Positions 9,340 to 17,690 of a stretch of DNA of 41,963 bases are shown in pieces. The position numbers and the translations under genes were made by a program. Numbering within the stretch: position 1 is the stretch's first letter; the number at the start of each line of letters is the position of its first letter. The DNA is from an uncultured Prevotella sp. (lineage in GTDB: Bacteria; Bacteroidota; Bacteroidia; Bacteroidales; Bacteroidaceae), in assembly GCA_900317685.1 (NCBI GenBank), contig ONHQ01000026.1, positions 1 through 41,963 on the forward strand. Reading direction: 5' to 3'. The notes beneath the pieces are model-generated. The model ran no database searches and was not told the DNA's origin. It saw nothing but the letters and a program-made list of their open reading frames with translations.

Positions 9340-9716
9340 AGATTAACAAAGGAAGGAAGACAAGTAACTGTCCGGCGATGGGCTTCTATGGCGATATTAT
9401 CTCTTGAATTTGAGAATGGGAAAAATCTTCTATCATTCTCAAGTTCTTGATAAAGAAGAAACGTGTATGTAGTAAAGTTCCAAATTGATTCGCGGGAACT
9501 GTTACGAAGGCGTATGGAGCGCGCAGCAAACCTTAATTAAGTTTAAATCATACCGAATGATGTTTCACATATCAAGCAAGCGAATGAAAAGCGTTCATTC
9601 TTACCTACATGCGTGATGCTACAATGATGTTTCACAACAAAACGCTCGTAGCATTAACTATGTATGATTCAATCACTTGCGGAATTCTTCCCCAAGAGCG
9701 CGGTAGAAGGATGGAA
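9340..9716. other. Intergenic region upstream of dnaA with short direct and inverted repeats
   Basis: No gene is seen in this 377-base stretch. It holds a direct repeat AATGATGTTTCACA (9556-9569 and 9623-9636), an inverted repeat GAATGAA/TTCATTC (9582-9600) and an inverted repeat ATGCTAC/GTAGCAT (9616-9622 and 9648-9654). I saw no sequence matching a canonical DnaA box (TTATCCACA), so I do not call an origin. Confidence 0.5.
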
Positions 9717-9748
9717 TTTGCAGGTTTGCGAAAAGTTTTCTAACTTTG
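9717..9748 (+). promoter_or_regulatory. Promoter of dnaA
   Basis: TTTG (9717-9720), a 20-base spacer and TAACTTTG (9741-9748) match the Bacteroidota consensus closely. The predicted transcript starts near 9754, about 105 bases before the chosen ATG. That excludes an in-frame ATG at 9746, which overlaps the -7 element. Confidence 0.75.
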
Positions 9749-9859
9749 CAAAAGATAGGCGACAGAGCGTTGGGATTGGACTCTCATCAGCTCGCCGACA
9801 CTATTGAACAAACAAGGCATGATCCTTTTCAGATACAACCGCTGAAACATACGTTATTC

Positions 9860-11278
9860 ATGAAGAAAGCAGGTCCTGATGCTCGTTGGGACAGGAGTCT
9901 TGCGCTGATACGCGAGAACGTCACCGAGCAGATATATAATACATGGTTTAAGCCCATCGACTTTGTACGCTACGATGAGCAGACCAAGACGGTGCAGGTG
10001 GCTGTACCGAGTCCCTTCGTATATGAATATTTGGAGGAGAACTTCATCGACCTGCTCTGCAAGGTGATGTACCACTGCTTTGGTACAGGCACCAAACTGT
10101 TTTACCAGGTTGTCACGGACAAGGAGCATAACCTCACGCAGAACATTGAGGCTGACCCAACTGACGCGCTGCCTAAGCCACAGCCCAAGACACGCGCCAA
10201 CCAGCCGCCGACCATACTCGACGCTGCCATGCCGCAGCTCGATCCGCAACTCAATCCGCATCTCACTTTCAGCAACTATATCGAGGGAGAAAGCAATAAG
10301 TTGCCGCGTGCCGTGGGACTCTCTATTGCCGAGCACCCCAACACACTGCAGTTTAACCCGATGTTTATCTATGGTCCCTCAGGCTGTGGAAAGACCCATC
10401 TGATCAATGCCATCGGCGTACATGCCAAGCACCTCTATCCCCAGAAGCGTGTGCTGTATATCAGTGCCCGTCTCTTTCAGGTGCAGTTCTCCAATGCAGT
10501 CATTCAGAACCATCTCAATGACTTCATCGCCTTTTATCAGACAATCGACATGCTCATCGTCGACGACATCCAGGAATGGATCAACTCGCCGAAGACGCAG
10601 GATACTTTTTTCCACATCTTCAACCATCTTTTCAAAAACGGCAAGCGCATCATCCTGGCCTCCGACCGTCCGCCGGTAGACCTCAAAGGCATGCCCGACC
10701 GACTGCTCACCCGTTTCTCCTGTGGTGTCATCGCTCCGCTGGAGAAGCCCAACCGTCAGCTGTGTATCGACATCCTGCGCAGTAAGATCTGCCGTGACGG
10801 ACTGAAGATCCCCGACGACGTCATCGCATACATTGCCCAGTCTGACAGCAGCAGCGTGCGCTACCTCGAAGGTGTGGTCAACTCGCTGATGGCCTACTCC
10901 ATCGTATATAACTGCGATATCAACATGCAGTTGGCTGAGCGTGTCATCAAGCGAGCCATCAAGGTCGACGACCGTCCGCTCACCATCGACGACATCATGG
11001 AGAAGGTGTGCAACCACTACAATGTCACGCAGGCTCAGGTGAGCTCCAAGAGTCGCAAGCGCGACTTTGTGATGGCGCGCCAGGTGTCGATGTATCTGGC
11101 ACAGAAATACACGAAGATGCCTGCCAGCCGCATTGGCAAGCTCGTCGGCAACCGCGACCACTCTACCGTGATCCACAGCTGTGCGCAAGTAGAAAAGCGC
11201 TTGCAGGTAGACCGCGCTTTCCAAGCTGAGATCATAAGCATCGAGAATTCATTCAAGTTGAAAGATGCAGCAGAATAG
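9860..11278 (+). CDS. dnaA: Chromosomal replication initiator DnaA
   Basis: This 472-residue AAA+ protein binds the replication origin and opens the DNA. An N-terminal domain I (WDRSLALIRENVTEQIYNTWFKPI) and a short linker precede the ATPase domain. That domain has Walker A GPSGCGKTH (near residue 175) and Walker B MLIVDDIQEW; the usual phenylalanine after DDIQ is glutamate here. The C-terminal DNA-binding domain carries GNRDHSTVIHS, the DnaA signature. The start at 9860 (MKKAGPDARWD) fits the family N-terminus. The gene stands alone between the GH51 promoter and a convergent MlaD-type gene. No dnaN or other origin-linked gene is adjacent. Confidence 0.96.
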   Translation: MKKAGPDARWDRSLALIRENVTEQIYNTWFKPIDFVRYDEQTKTVQVAVPSPFVYEYLEENFIDLLCKVMYHCFGTGTKLFYQVVTDKEHNLTQNIEADPTDALPKPQPKTRANQPPTILDAAMPQLDPQLNPHLTFSNYIEGESNKLPRAVGLSIAEHPNTLQFNPMFIYGPSGCGKTHLINAIGVHAKHLYPQKRVLYISARLFQVQFSNAVIQNHLNDFIAFYQTIDMLIVDDIQEWINSPKTQDTFFHIFNHLFKNGKRIILASDRPPVDLKGMPDRLLTRFSCGVIAPLEKPNRQLCIDILRSKICRDGLKIPDDVIAYIAQSDSSSVRYLEGVVNSLMAYSIVYNCDINMQLAERVIKRAIKVDDRPLTIDDIMEKVCNHYNVTQAQVSSKSRKRDFVMARQVSMYLAQKYTKMPASRIGKLVGNRDHSTVIHSCAQVEKRLQVDRAFQAEIISIENSFKLKDAAE

Positions 11279-11289
11279 CAAAAAAGAAA

Positions 11290-11322
11290 TGCGTCACCAA
11301 AAGATTTGGTGACACATTTTTT
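11290..11322. terminator. Bidirectional terminator between dnaA and the mlaD-type gene
   Basis: A 9-base-pair stem GTCACCAAA/TTTGGTGAC with a 3-base loop (11293-11313) is followed by a T-run on the plus strand and preceded by A-rich sequence. It can serve the convergent dnaA and MCE-family genes. Confidence 0.8.
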
Positions 11323-11332
11323 ATGTCTTCCT

Positions 11333-12256
11333 TTATTTATCCTTCTTGCCGAAGAGTGAGAAGTGGACATAGCGCTTGGGGTGAGCCTTCAAGTCTGTCA
11401 GCAGAGAGTCAGCACTGCCCACTGTATTGTTCAACCGATGATAGAGCTTATCATCGTTCATCAGCAATCCGAGCGTACCGTCCTTACCATTCAACTTAGC
11501 TGTCACTTCCTGCACGTTGGCAAGTGTCTGGTCGACTTTAGCCATCGTATTGGCTACATCAATGGAGGCAAGATTAGCTGTCAGGCGCGAGGTGTTGTCG
11601 AGTGTGGTTCCCGCTTTGCCCAGCGCATAGTCGGCTTTGTTCATCATACCCGGCACCCGTCCGTTGACCTGAGCCATCAGCGTATTGAGATTGCGTGACG
11701 TGGTGTTGAGATTGTTGGTGATTGCCTCTACATTGTGAAGCGAATGAGCCAATGCTGGATCAGCAAGCAGCGCGTTGACACTGGTGAGGATGCTGTCGAT
11801 CTTAGGGATGAGCTGCTTCACAGCCGGCAACATCGTGCGCACAGAACCCAACATGCCCTCATTGATCTGTCCCTGTATCGTATCGCCGGGCTCCACACGC
11901 TCGCGCGGGTTGTTGGCCAAGAGCAGATTCATCTTCACATTGCCCATCAGGTCACTGACAATCTCAGCGGAAGATCCTTTGGGAATGCGGAGATCATTGT
12001 CCACATCGAACTTCACCACGATGTCGCCATTGCCATCATAGTCGTAGTTGATATCCTTCACCACACCCACCTGATAGCCATCGGCGTAGATAGGATTGGA
12101 ACGTGACAGGCCGCTGATGTCCTTAAACTTGATATAGTAGGACTTGTCGCTGGAAAACACCGACATGCCTTTCAGGAAATTCATGCCGAAGAACAGCAAC
12201 GCTATACCTACGATGGCCACAAGGGCAATCTTGACTTCACTGGTGAAAAACTTCAT
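11333..12256 (-). CDS. MCE/MlaD family membrane-anchored lipid transport protein
   Basis: This is a 307-residue protein with one N-terminal membrane helix (KIALVAIVGIALLFFGMNFL) followed by an MCE domain (residues about 35-115, with SNPIYADGYQVGVVKDINY). The C-terminal half is predicted helical and repeats LNT/LAN-type heptads. MlaD-family proteins form rings that bind phospholipids and work with an ABC transporter in moving lipids between the membranes. The start at 12256 (MKFFTSEVKI) lies 13 bases after the amidase stop; a longer frame would overlap the amidase. The amidase-MCE pairing is common in Bacteroidota. The matching ABC transporter genes are not in the window. Confidence 0.88.
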   Translation of the reverse strand: MKFFTSEVKIALVAIVGIALLFFGMNFLKGMSVFSSDKSYYIKFKDISGLSRSNPIYADGYQVGVVKDINYDYDGNGDIVVKFDVDNDLRIPKGSSAEIVSDLMGNVKMNLLLANNPRERVEPGDTIQGQINEGMLGSVRTMLPAVKQLIPKIDSILTSVNALLADPALAHSLHNVEAITNNLNTTSRNLNTLMAQVNGRVPGMMNKADYALGKAGTTLDNTSRLTANLASIDVANTMAKVDQTLANVQEVTAKLNGKDGTLGLLMNDDKLYHRLNNTVGSADSLLTDLKAHPKRYVHFSLFGKKDK

Positions 12257-12269
12257 GTGCGTATGATTT

Positions 12270-13637
12270 TTATTTCTTTCGTTTATTTGAGAGGAACTCC
12301 TTGATCGCCTCGTTGACATCGACCTGCTTGCCGTCCTTATAGGCTACGATGAACGCGCCGGGGAACTTGTCGAGAATCTCCTTACGGGAGCGGTTGACAG
12401 CATTGTAGTTGGTACTGCTACCATAGAAGTATTTCCATTTGCCTCCGTCCTCCATCCGCTCAATGCCTGTGAGCTCTTTGAACTGGCGGTCGTTGTCGCG
12501 CAACTTATAGGATCCTTGGAGTATCTGAATCTTGAATACCGGAGCATGAGCAGCCTGCTGACTGACTTTCTTGTCGTCTTCCTTCTTTGTTCGTTTGTCT
12601 GTCTTCATCTGCTTGTCTGCCTTGACAACTTTGTCGGGTTTAGAAGTATTCCTGCTTGTAGCCTTAGGAGCAGCAACCTCACGCTTTAGTGTGGCCTCGT
12701 CGTTTGCCTTACCGGCATTTACCCTCTTCTGCACAGCAGCCCTTGTCGTTATGCTGTTTCGCCGATCGTCTATCAATGCTACGCCATCATCTGTTTTGTC
12801 GCTGTCGGGAGCACTCACCGCCACAACACTGTTCTGATAAGGCAGCGTCGACTGAGTGTCGTACTTATTCTTATAGGTGATGAAAGCATTGTAGATACCT
12901 TTTGTATAAAGTTCTACGGCCGAGTCGGAATTCATAAACTGCTCCTCGTCGGGTGTGGAGATGAAGCCCAGCTCCAAGAGGGTGGCTGGCATAGAGGTGA
13001 GCCGGAGCACCGCAAGATTGTTTTGATGCGAGCCTCCGTCCTGCCGCCCGGTAGCTTGGCAGACACTGCGCTGCATCAGGCGGGAGAGCTCCACGCTGCG
13101 CTCACGGTTGTTGTCAGCGATGAACTCAAACATGATGTCGCCCTCTGCCGAATTCAGATCCAGTCCACTGTATTTTTTCTGATAGTCTTTCTCCAAAAAG
13201 ATCACGGAGTTCTCACGCTTAGCCACATTGAGGTTCTCACGTATGCCGCGGTCGCCGGAACGCTCGCCGCGGCCCAACGTATAGCTTTGGAAGCCATGTG
13301 CGGTGTGTGAGCCGTCCACAGCATTGATGTGAATTGAGATAAAGAGATCAGCTTTATTGCGGTTGGCAATGTCGGCACGCTCATGAAGAGGAATGAAGAC
13401 ATCGGTCTTGCGCGTGTAGATAACACGCACATCGGGACAATGGCTCTCCACAAAGCGGCCAAAGGCCAAAGCATATTTCAGCGTCAGGTCTTTCTCATTG
13501 GACACCGCACCAGGGGCGCCAAAGTCGTTGCCACCATGGCCGGCGTCAACGACAAGCGTAAAGCGAGAGGCAGCACTTGCAGCCACAAGTGCGAATAAGA
13601 AGAAGAGAGGAATTATGAGAAGTATCCTTTTCAACAT
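12270..13637 (-). CDS. N-acetylmuramoyl-L-alanine amidase (Amidase_3) with C-terminal SPOR-like domain
   Basis: This 455-residue periplasmic enzyme cuts the amide bond between muramic acid and the stem peptide, as in daughter-cell separation. A signal peptide (cleavage near ASA) is followed directly by the catalytic domain. The zinc ligands are visible: H34 in VDAGHGG, E48 in SNEKDL and H103 in SIHINA, plus the catalytic E222 in LLELGFIS. A lysine-rich linker (about residues 310-370) leads to a C-terminal domain beginning FKIQILQGSYKL. That domain resembles SPOR domains, which bind denuded glycan at the division site. It is the first gene of an operon with the MCE-family gene. A -7 element lies 56 bases upstream. 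Confidence 0.93.
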   Translation of the reverse strand: MLKRILLIIPLFFLFALVAASAASRFTLVVDAGHGGNDFGAPGAVSNEKDLTLKYALAFGRFVESHCPDVRVIYTRKTDVFIPLHERADIANRNKADLFISIHINAVDGSHTAHGFQSYTLGRGERSGDRGIRENLNVAKRENSVIFLEKDYQKKYSGLDLNSAEGDIMFEFIADNNRERSVELSRLMQRSVCQATGRQDGGSHQNNLAVLRLTSMPATLLELGFISTPDEEQFMNSDSAVELYTKGIYNAFITYKNKYDTQSTLPYQNSVVAVSAPDSDKTDDGVALIDDRRNSITTRAAVQKRVNAGKANDEATLKREVAAPKATSRNTSKPDKVVKADKQMKTDKRTKKEDDKKVSQQAAHAPVFKIQILQGSYKLRDNDRQFKELTGIERMEDGGKWKYFYGSSTNYNAVNRSRKEILDKFPGAFIVAYKDGKQVDVNEAIKEFLSNKRKK

Positions 13638-13693
13638 ATCGATAAGTCTTTCCTTTGCAGTACCAACAAGCGTAAACTTGTATCAATTTTATG

Positions 13694-13701
13694 CAAAGTT
13701 A
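13694..13701 (-). promoter_or_regulatory. -7 element for the amidase-MCE operon
   Basis: TAACTTTG on the minus strand, about 56 bases before the amidase ATG, fits the TAnnTTTG consensus. A -33 TTTG is not obvious. Confidence 0.55.
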
Positions 13702-13766
13702 CGGATTTTACATTAGGAAACTGAAAAGTAGCAATGAGTTTTATTATTTATTAATGATGCAAACAC

Positions 13767-14138
13767 TTAGCGATTGGTCAGATGCAGTTCAACTCCCGCA
13801 CCGTTGCAATCAGCACCCATAGGAGGATTGAGCTTGATGACAGCCACGTCGATCGCCTCGATCTGCGGCCAACGCTGAAAGAGCCGCTCACCGATCACTC
13901 CGGCCAGATGCTCCACAAGATCTACAGGTTCGGACATCGTCTTGGCCACCAGCTGATACACTTCGGCATAGTTAATGGTGTCCGCCACCTGGTCGCTCTC
14001 TACGGCACGGCTCACATCAGCTTTCAGTCTGAGGCTGACTTCATAGTCGTTGCCAACAAGACGCTCCTGCGCCTCCACACCGTGAAAGGCATGGAAACGC
14101 AGGGAACGTAAGAGGATATAGCTTGATTCGCAATTCAT
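13767..14138 (-). CDS. folB: Dihydroneopterin aldolase FolB
   Basis: This 123-residue enzyme converts dihydroneopterin to 6-hydroxymethyl-dihydropterin and glycolaldehyde in folate synthesis. Typical family residues are present: E22 in FHGVEAQE, Y57 in INYAEVY, E76 in LVEHLAG (substrate binding) and the catalytic K102 in VIKLNPP. The length is normal (about 120). It starts 21 bases after the nrdJ stop on the same strand, so the two are probably cotranscribed. Both serve nucleotide supply. Confidence 0.93.
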   Translation of the reverse strand: MNCESSYILLRSLRFHAFHGVEAQERLVGNDYEVSLRLKADVSRAVESDQVADTINYAEVYQLVAKTMSEPVDLVEHLAGVIGERLFQRWPQIEAIDVAVIKLNPPMGADCNGAGVELHLTNR

Positions 14139-14159
14139 ACGTCAAACCTAATAGCATGA

Positions 14160-16742
14160 TTATCCACAACGGCTGGCACCGCAGTTGGTACAGATGAGAC
14201 AGCCCTCCTGATAGACGAGTGTCTCCTGACCACAGACGGGGCACTTCTGACCCACTGCCTTGGTACCGTCGGTGATGTACTTCTTCAGAGCACGCTCCAC
14301 ACCGTTCTTCCATGTGTTGATGCTCTCGTCCTTGAGCTGCAAAGAGCCGACGAGCTTGATGACATGGTCGATAGGCATGCGATAGCGCAGCACACCGGAG
14401 ATCAGCTTGGCATAATTCCAATACTCAGGATTGAACTTCTCGCTCAGTCCTTCTACAGTAGTCTTGTAGCCACGCTTGTTCTCAAACTGGAAGTCATAGC
14501 GGTGGGTACCGTCAGGATTGGTCTGCTTGATGATCTTACCCTTGGTGACGCTCTTAGGCAGCACAATGCCCTCGTCGTCATCCTGCAAACCGGTGAAGAT
14601 CTCGTAAGGATAACCATCGAGCAATCCCACGAAGGCCACCCACTTCTCGCGGTTGTTCTGGAAGCGCACCACATCGCAGTCGAGCTCCTTCGGACGAACC
14701 TCCTGCACAGAAGGACGGGGAATCGACGGTGCGGTAACAGGCTCCGGTGACTCCTTATGGTCTGCGTCTTTCTTTTCTTTCTTGTCTTTCTTCGACACGG
14801 CGATCATCACGCCCGAGCGGCTGCCGTCGCGGTAGATGGTGCAGCCCTTGCAGCCTGAGCGCCAAGCCTCGACATAGAGTTTGTTGACAAGAGCCTCATC
14901 GACATTGTTGGGCAGGTTGACGGTCACAGAGATGCTGTGGTCCACCCACTTCTGAATAGCGCCCTGCATGCGCACCTTCATCAGCCAGTCCACATCGTTG
15001 GCCGTAGCTTTATAATAAGGAGAGCGTGCGACGAGCTCGTCGATCTCGTCCTGTGTATATTTTTTCTCCGTGTCGATACCGTTGATCTTCATCCATTCGA
15101 GGAACTTGCGGTGGTAGACGATATACTCCTCAAAGGAGTCTCCGACCTCATCGACAAAGTCCACATGCACGTCTGCATCGTTGGGATTGACCTTGCGGCG
15201 ACGCTTATAGACAGGCATGAACACAGGCTCGATGCCACTCGTAGTCTGTGTCATCAATGACGTTGTGCCGGTAGGAGCGATGGTCAGACATGCAATGTTG
15301 CGGCGTCCGTGCTTCACCATATCCTCATAGAGTTTAGGATCAGCATCCTTCAAGCGGAGGATAAACGGATTGTTCTTCTCACGGTCAGCGTCATAGATGC
15401 TGAATGCGCCACGCTCCTCGGCCATCTTCACAGAAGAGCGATAGGCGTTGATAGCCAGATCGCGATGTACGCTCACGGCAAAGTCAGTAGCCTCTTGCGT
15501 GCCATAGCGCAGGCCCATGGCTGCCAGCATATCGCCCTCGGCGGTGATGCCCACACCCGTACGACGGCCCTTGCCGCTCTTGTCCTTGATCTTCTCCCAA
15601 AGATGATACTCGGTGTGCTTCACATCCTCGCTCTGAGGATCACGACGGATCTTGTCCATGATCTTGTCGATTTTCTCCATCTCCAAGTCCACGATGTCGT
15701 CCATGATGCGCTGGGCAAGCTGTACGTGACGGCTGAACTTATCGAAGTCGAACTTAGCTTCCTTGGTGAAAGGATGCTCGACATAGCTATAGAGATTGAT
15801 GCTCAGCAGACGACAACTGTCGTAAGGGCAGAGAGGAATCTCTCCGCAAGGGTTGGTGCTCACCGTCTTGAAGCCCAAGTCGGCATAGCAGTCGGGAATG
15901 CTCTCGCGGATGATGGTGTCCCAGAACAGCACGCCGGGCTCTGCGCTCTTCCATGCGTTGTGCACGATCTTTTCCCACAACTTGCGGGCAGAGATCTCCT
16001 TGCTCACCAGCGGATGGTCGCTGTCGATCGGGAATTGCTGAGTATAAGGTTTGTCGTCCACGGCAGCCTGCATGAAGGCATCGTCAATGCGCACGCTGAC
16101 ATTGGCGCCCGTGACTTTGCCCTCTGTCATCTTGGCATCGATGAAAGCCTCAGAGTCGGGATGCTTGATGCTCACACTGAGCATGAGCGCGCCGCGCCGT
16201 CCGTCTTGAGCCACCTCGCGTGTGGAGTTGCTGTAACGCTCCATGAAAGGCACCAAACCGGTAGAGGTCAGTGCAGAGTTGTTTACAGGGCTGCCTTTCG
16301 GACGAATCTGACTCATGTCATGGCCTACACCGCCACGACGCTTCATCAGTTGCACCTGCTCCTCGTCGATCTTCATGATGGCACCATAGCTGTCGGCATT
16401 GCCATCGAGCCCGATGACAAAGCAGTTGCTCAGTGATGCTACCTGGTGATCATTACCAATACCCGTCATCGGGCTGCCTGCCGGTACGATGTAGCGGAAG
16501 TGGTCGAGCACATCGAAGACCTGCTGGGCAGAGAGCGGGTTGGGGTACTTCTTCTCGATGCGTGCAATCTCGTTGGCAATACGCCAGTGCATCTGCTCCG
16601 GACTTTTCTCAAAGATATTGCCGAAGCTGTCCTTCATGGCGTACTTGTTGACCCACACACGTGCCGCCAACTCGTCGCCGCCGAAGTACTGCAAAGAGGT
16701 TGCGTAAGCCTCTTCATAAGTGTATGTCTGTTTGTTTTCCAT
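14160..16742 (-). CDS. nrdJ: Adenosylcobalamin-dependent ribonucleotide reductase (class II)
   Basis: This 860-residue enzyme reduces ribonucleotides using a radical made from adenosylcobalamin, independent of oxygen. Family features are SLSNCFVIG (active-site Cys near residue 109), STNPCGEIPL (the NxCxE catalytic motif), APTGTTSLMTQTTSGIEP and a C-terminal zinc-ribbon CPVCGQ...CLICTNCG (last 27 residues). The ATG at 16742 (MENKQTYTYEE) gives the normal N-terminus; upstream in-frame codons cross the promoter. I see no space or sequence for a cobalamin riboswitch in the short leader. It precedes folB and diverges from a nitroreductase gene. Confidence 0.94.
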   Translation of the reverse strand: MENKQTYTYEEAYATSLQYFGGDELAARVWVNKYAMKDSFGNIFEKSPEQMHWRIANEIARIEKKYPNPLSAQQVFDVLDHFRYIVPAGSPMTGIGNDHQVASLSNCFVIGLDGNADSYGAIMKIDEEQVQLMKRRGGVGHDMSQIRPKGSPVNNSALTSTGLVPFMERYSNSTREVAQDGRRGALMLSVSIKHPDSEAFIDAKMTEGKVTGANVSVRIDDAFMQAAVDDKPYTQQFPIDSDHPLVSKEISARKLWEKIVHNAWKSAEPGVLFWDTIIRESIPDCYADLGFKTVSTNPCGEIPLCPYDSCRLLSINLYSYVEHPFTKEAKFDFDKFSRHVQLAQRIMDDIVDLEMEKIDKIMDKIRRDPQSEDVKHTEYHLWEKIKDKSGKGRRTGVGITAEGDMLAAMGLRYGTQEATDFAVSVHRDLAINAYRSSVKMAEERGAFSIYDADREKNNPFILRLKDADPKLYEDMVKHGRRNIACLTIAPTGTTSLMTQTTSGIEPVFMPVYKRRRKVNPNDADVHVDFVDEVGDSFEEYIVYHRKFLEWMKINGIDTEKKYTQDEIDELVARSPYYKATANDVDWLMKVRMQGAIQKWVDHSISVTVNLPNNVDEALVNKLYVEAWRSGCKGCTIYRDGSRSGVMIAVSKKDKKEKKDADHKESPEPVTAPSIPRPSVQEVRPKELDCDVVRFQNNREKWVAFVGLLDGYPYEIFTGLQDDDEGIVLPKSVTKGKIIKQTNPDGTHRYDFQFENKRGYKTTVEGLSEKFNPEYWNYAKLISGVLRYRMPIDHVIKLVGSLQLKDESINTWKNGVERALKKYITDGTKAVGQKCPVCGQETLVYQEGCLICTNCGASRCG

Positions 16743-16826
16743 TGGTTGATAACCCCTTATGTCTATCCTGTCAGACTGGGGGCTGCATGATTGTGTTGAT
16801 GAATTATTTGCTTTTAAATGTGACTG

Positions 16827-16834
16827 CAAAACTA
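16827..16834 (-). promoter_or_regulatory. -7 element for nrdJ-folB
   Basis: TAGTTTTG on the minus strand about 84 bases before the nrdJ ATG. A TTG at 16857-16859 (minus strand) gives a spacer of 22 bases, a little longer than usual. Confidence 0.5.
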
Positions 16835-16908
16835 CAAAAGTTTTCTCTAATTCTATCAACTTTCTAAAGATATTTAGGAGAAAACTTTTCCCTTTTGGAA
16901 ATTTTCCC

Positions 16909-16916
16909 TATCTTTG
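16909..16916 (+). promoter_or_regulatory. -7 element for the nitroreductase operon
   Basis: TATCTTTG lies 22 bases before the ATG at 16939, with only a weak TTTT at the -33 position (16886-16889). It rules out the longer open frame that begins at 16759. Confidence 0.6.
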
Positions 16917-16938
16917 CAATTACTTAATTGAACAAGAA

Positions 16939-17676
16939 ATGGAAAGTTTAATACATCGCAGAAGTATTAGAAAATACCAAGATAAAGAAGTGGACGAGCA
17001 ACTGTTGTACCGTTTGCTCGAACAGGCTGAGCGCACACCCTCAATGGGCAACCTGCAACTCTACAGCGTCATCATCACACGAGACCCAAAGATGAAGGAG
17101 CGTCTGGCACCCGCGCACTTCGGCCAACCGATGGTGACGGGAGCACCCGTAGTGCTGACGTTCTGCGCTGACTACCGCCGCACGACGTTGTGGGGCGAAC
17201 AGCGCAAAGGCCATCCCGGCTACGACAACTTGCTGAGCTTTGTCAACGCTGCCACCGACGCCCTGCTCTATTGCCAGACATTCTGCAACTTAGCTGAGGA
17301 AGCCGGACTGGGCACGTGCTTTCTGGGAACCACCGTGTATCAGCCACAAGCCATCATCGACCTGTTGGAACTGCCGCCCCTGGTGTTTCCTGTGGCCACC
17401 ATCACGCTGGGCTGGCCCGACGAGGACCCGGCACAGAGCGACCGTCTGCCGCTGAACGGCATCATCCACGAGGAGGTCTACCACGACTACACGCCGCAGC
17501 AGATCGATGACATCTATGGTCCAAAGGAGAACCTGCCGGAGAACAAACGATTTGTGGAGATCAACCACACCGAGACGCTCGCACAGGTATTCACCGACAT
17601 ACGCTATACCGCCAAGGACTGCGAGGCCATGAGCGAAGGACTGAAGAAGGCACTGCATCATCAGGGCTTCATGTAA
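16939..17676 (+). CDS. Nitroreductase family flavin oxidoreductase
   Basis: This 245-residue member of the FMN-dependent nitroreductase family reduces nitro compounds, quinones or flavins with NAD(P)H; the natural substrate is unknown. The N-terminus MESLIHRRSIRKYQDKEVD contains the FMN phosphate-binding RRSIR(K)Y motif. TPSMGNLQLY, LLYCQTFCNLAEEAGLGTCFLG and VATITLGWPDE follow in the usual order. The C-terminal 50 residues extend beyond the core and are probably helical. The start follows the promoter at 16909. It is followed after 14 bases by a GNAT-like gene in the same direction, so the two likely form an operon. Confidence 0.88.
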   Translation: MESLIHRRSIRKYQDKEVDEQLLYRLLEQAERTPSMGNLQLYSVIITRDPKMKERLAPAHFGQPMVTGAPVVLTFCADYRRTTLWGEQRKGHPGYDNLLSFVNAATDALLYCQTFCNLAEEAGLGTCFLGTTVYQPQAIIDLLELPPLVFPVATITLGWPDEDPAQSDRLPLNGIIHEEVYHDYTPQQIDDIYGPKENLPENKRFVEINHTETLAQVFTDIRYTAKDCEAMSEGLKKALHHQGFM

Positions 17677-17690
17677 ACGATCTATAAGAA

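Noticed and set aside
9340-9745. Replication origin upstream of dnaA
   Set aside because: No DnaA-box cluster or clear unwinding element was seen, and in this phylum dnaA is not a reliable marker of the origin.
15309-16436. 375-codon plus-strand frame opposite nrdJ
   Set aside because: It is antisense to a well-conserved enzyme, and its composition is that of a shadow frame.
16743-16830. Cobalamin riboswitch before the B12-dependent reductase
   Set aside because: The leader is only about 80 bases and no B12-box-like sequence was seen.
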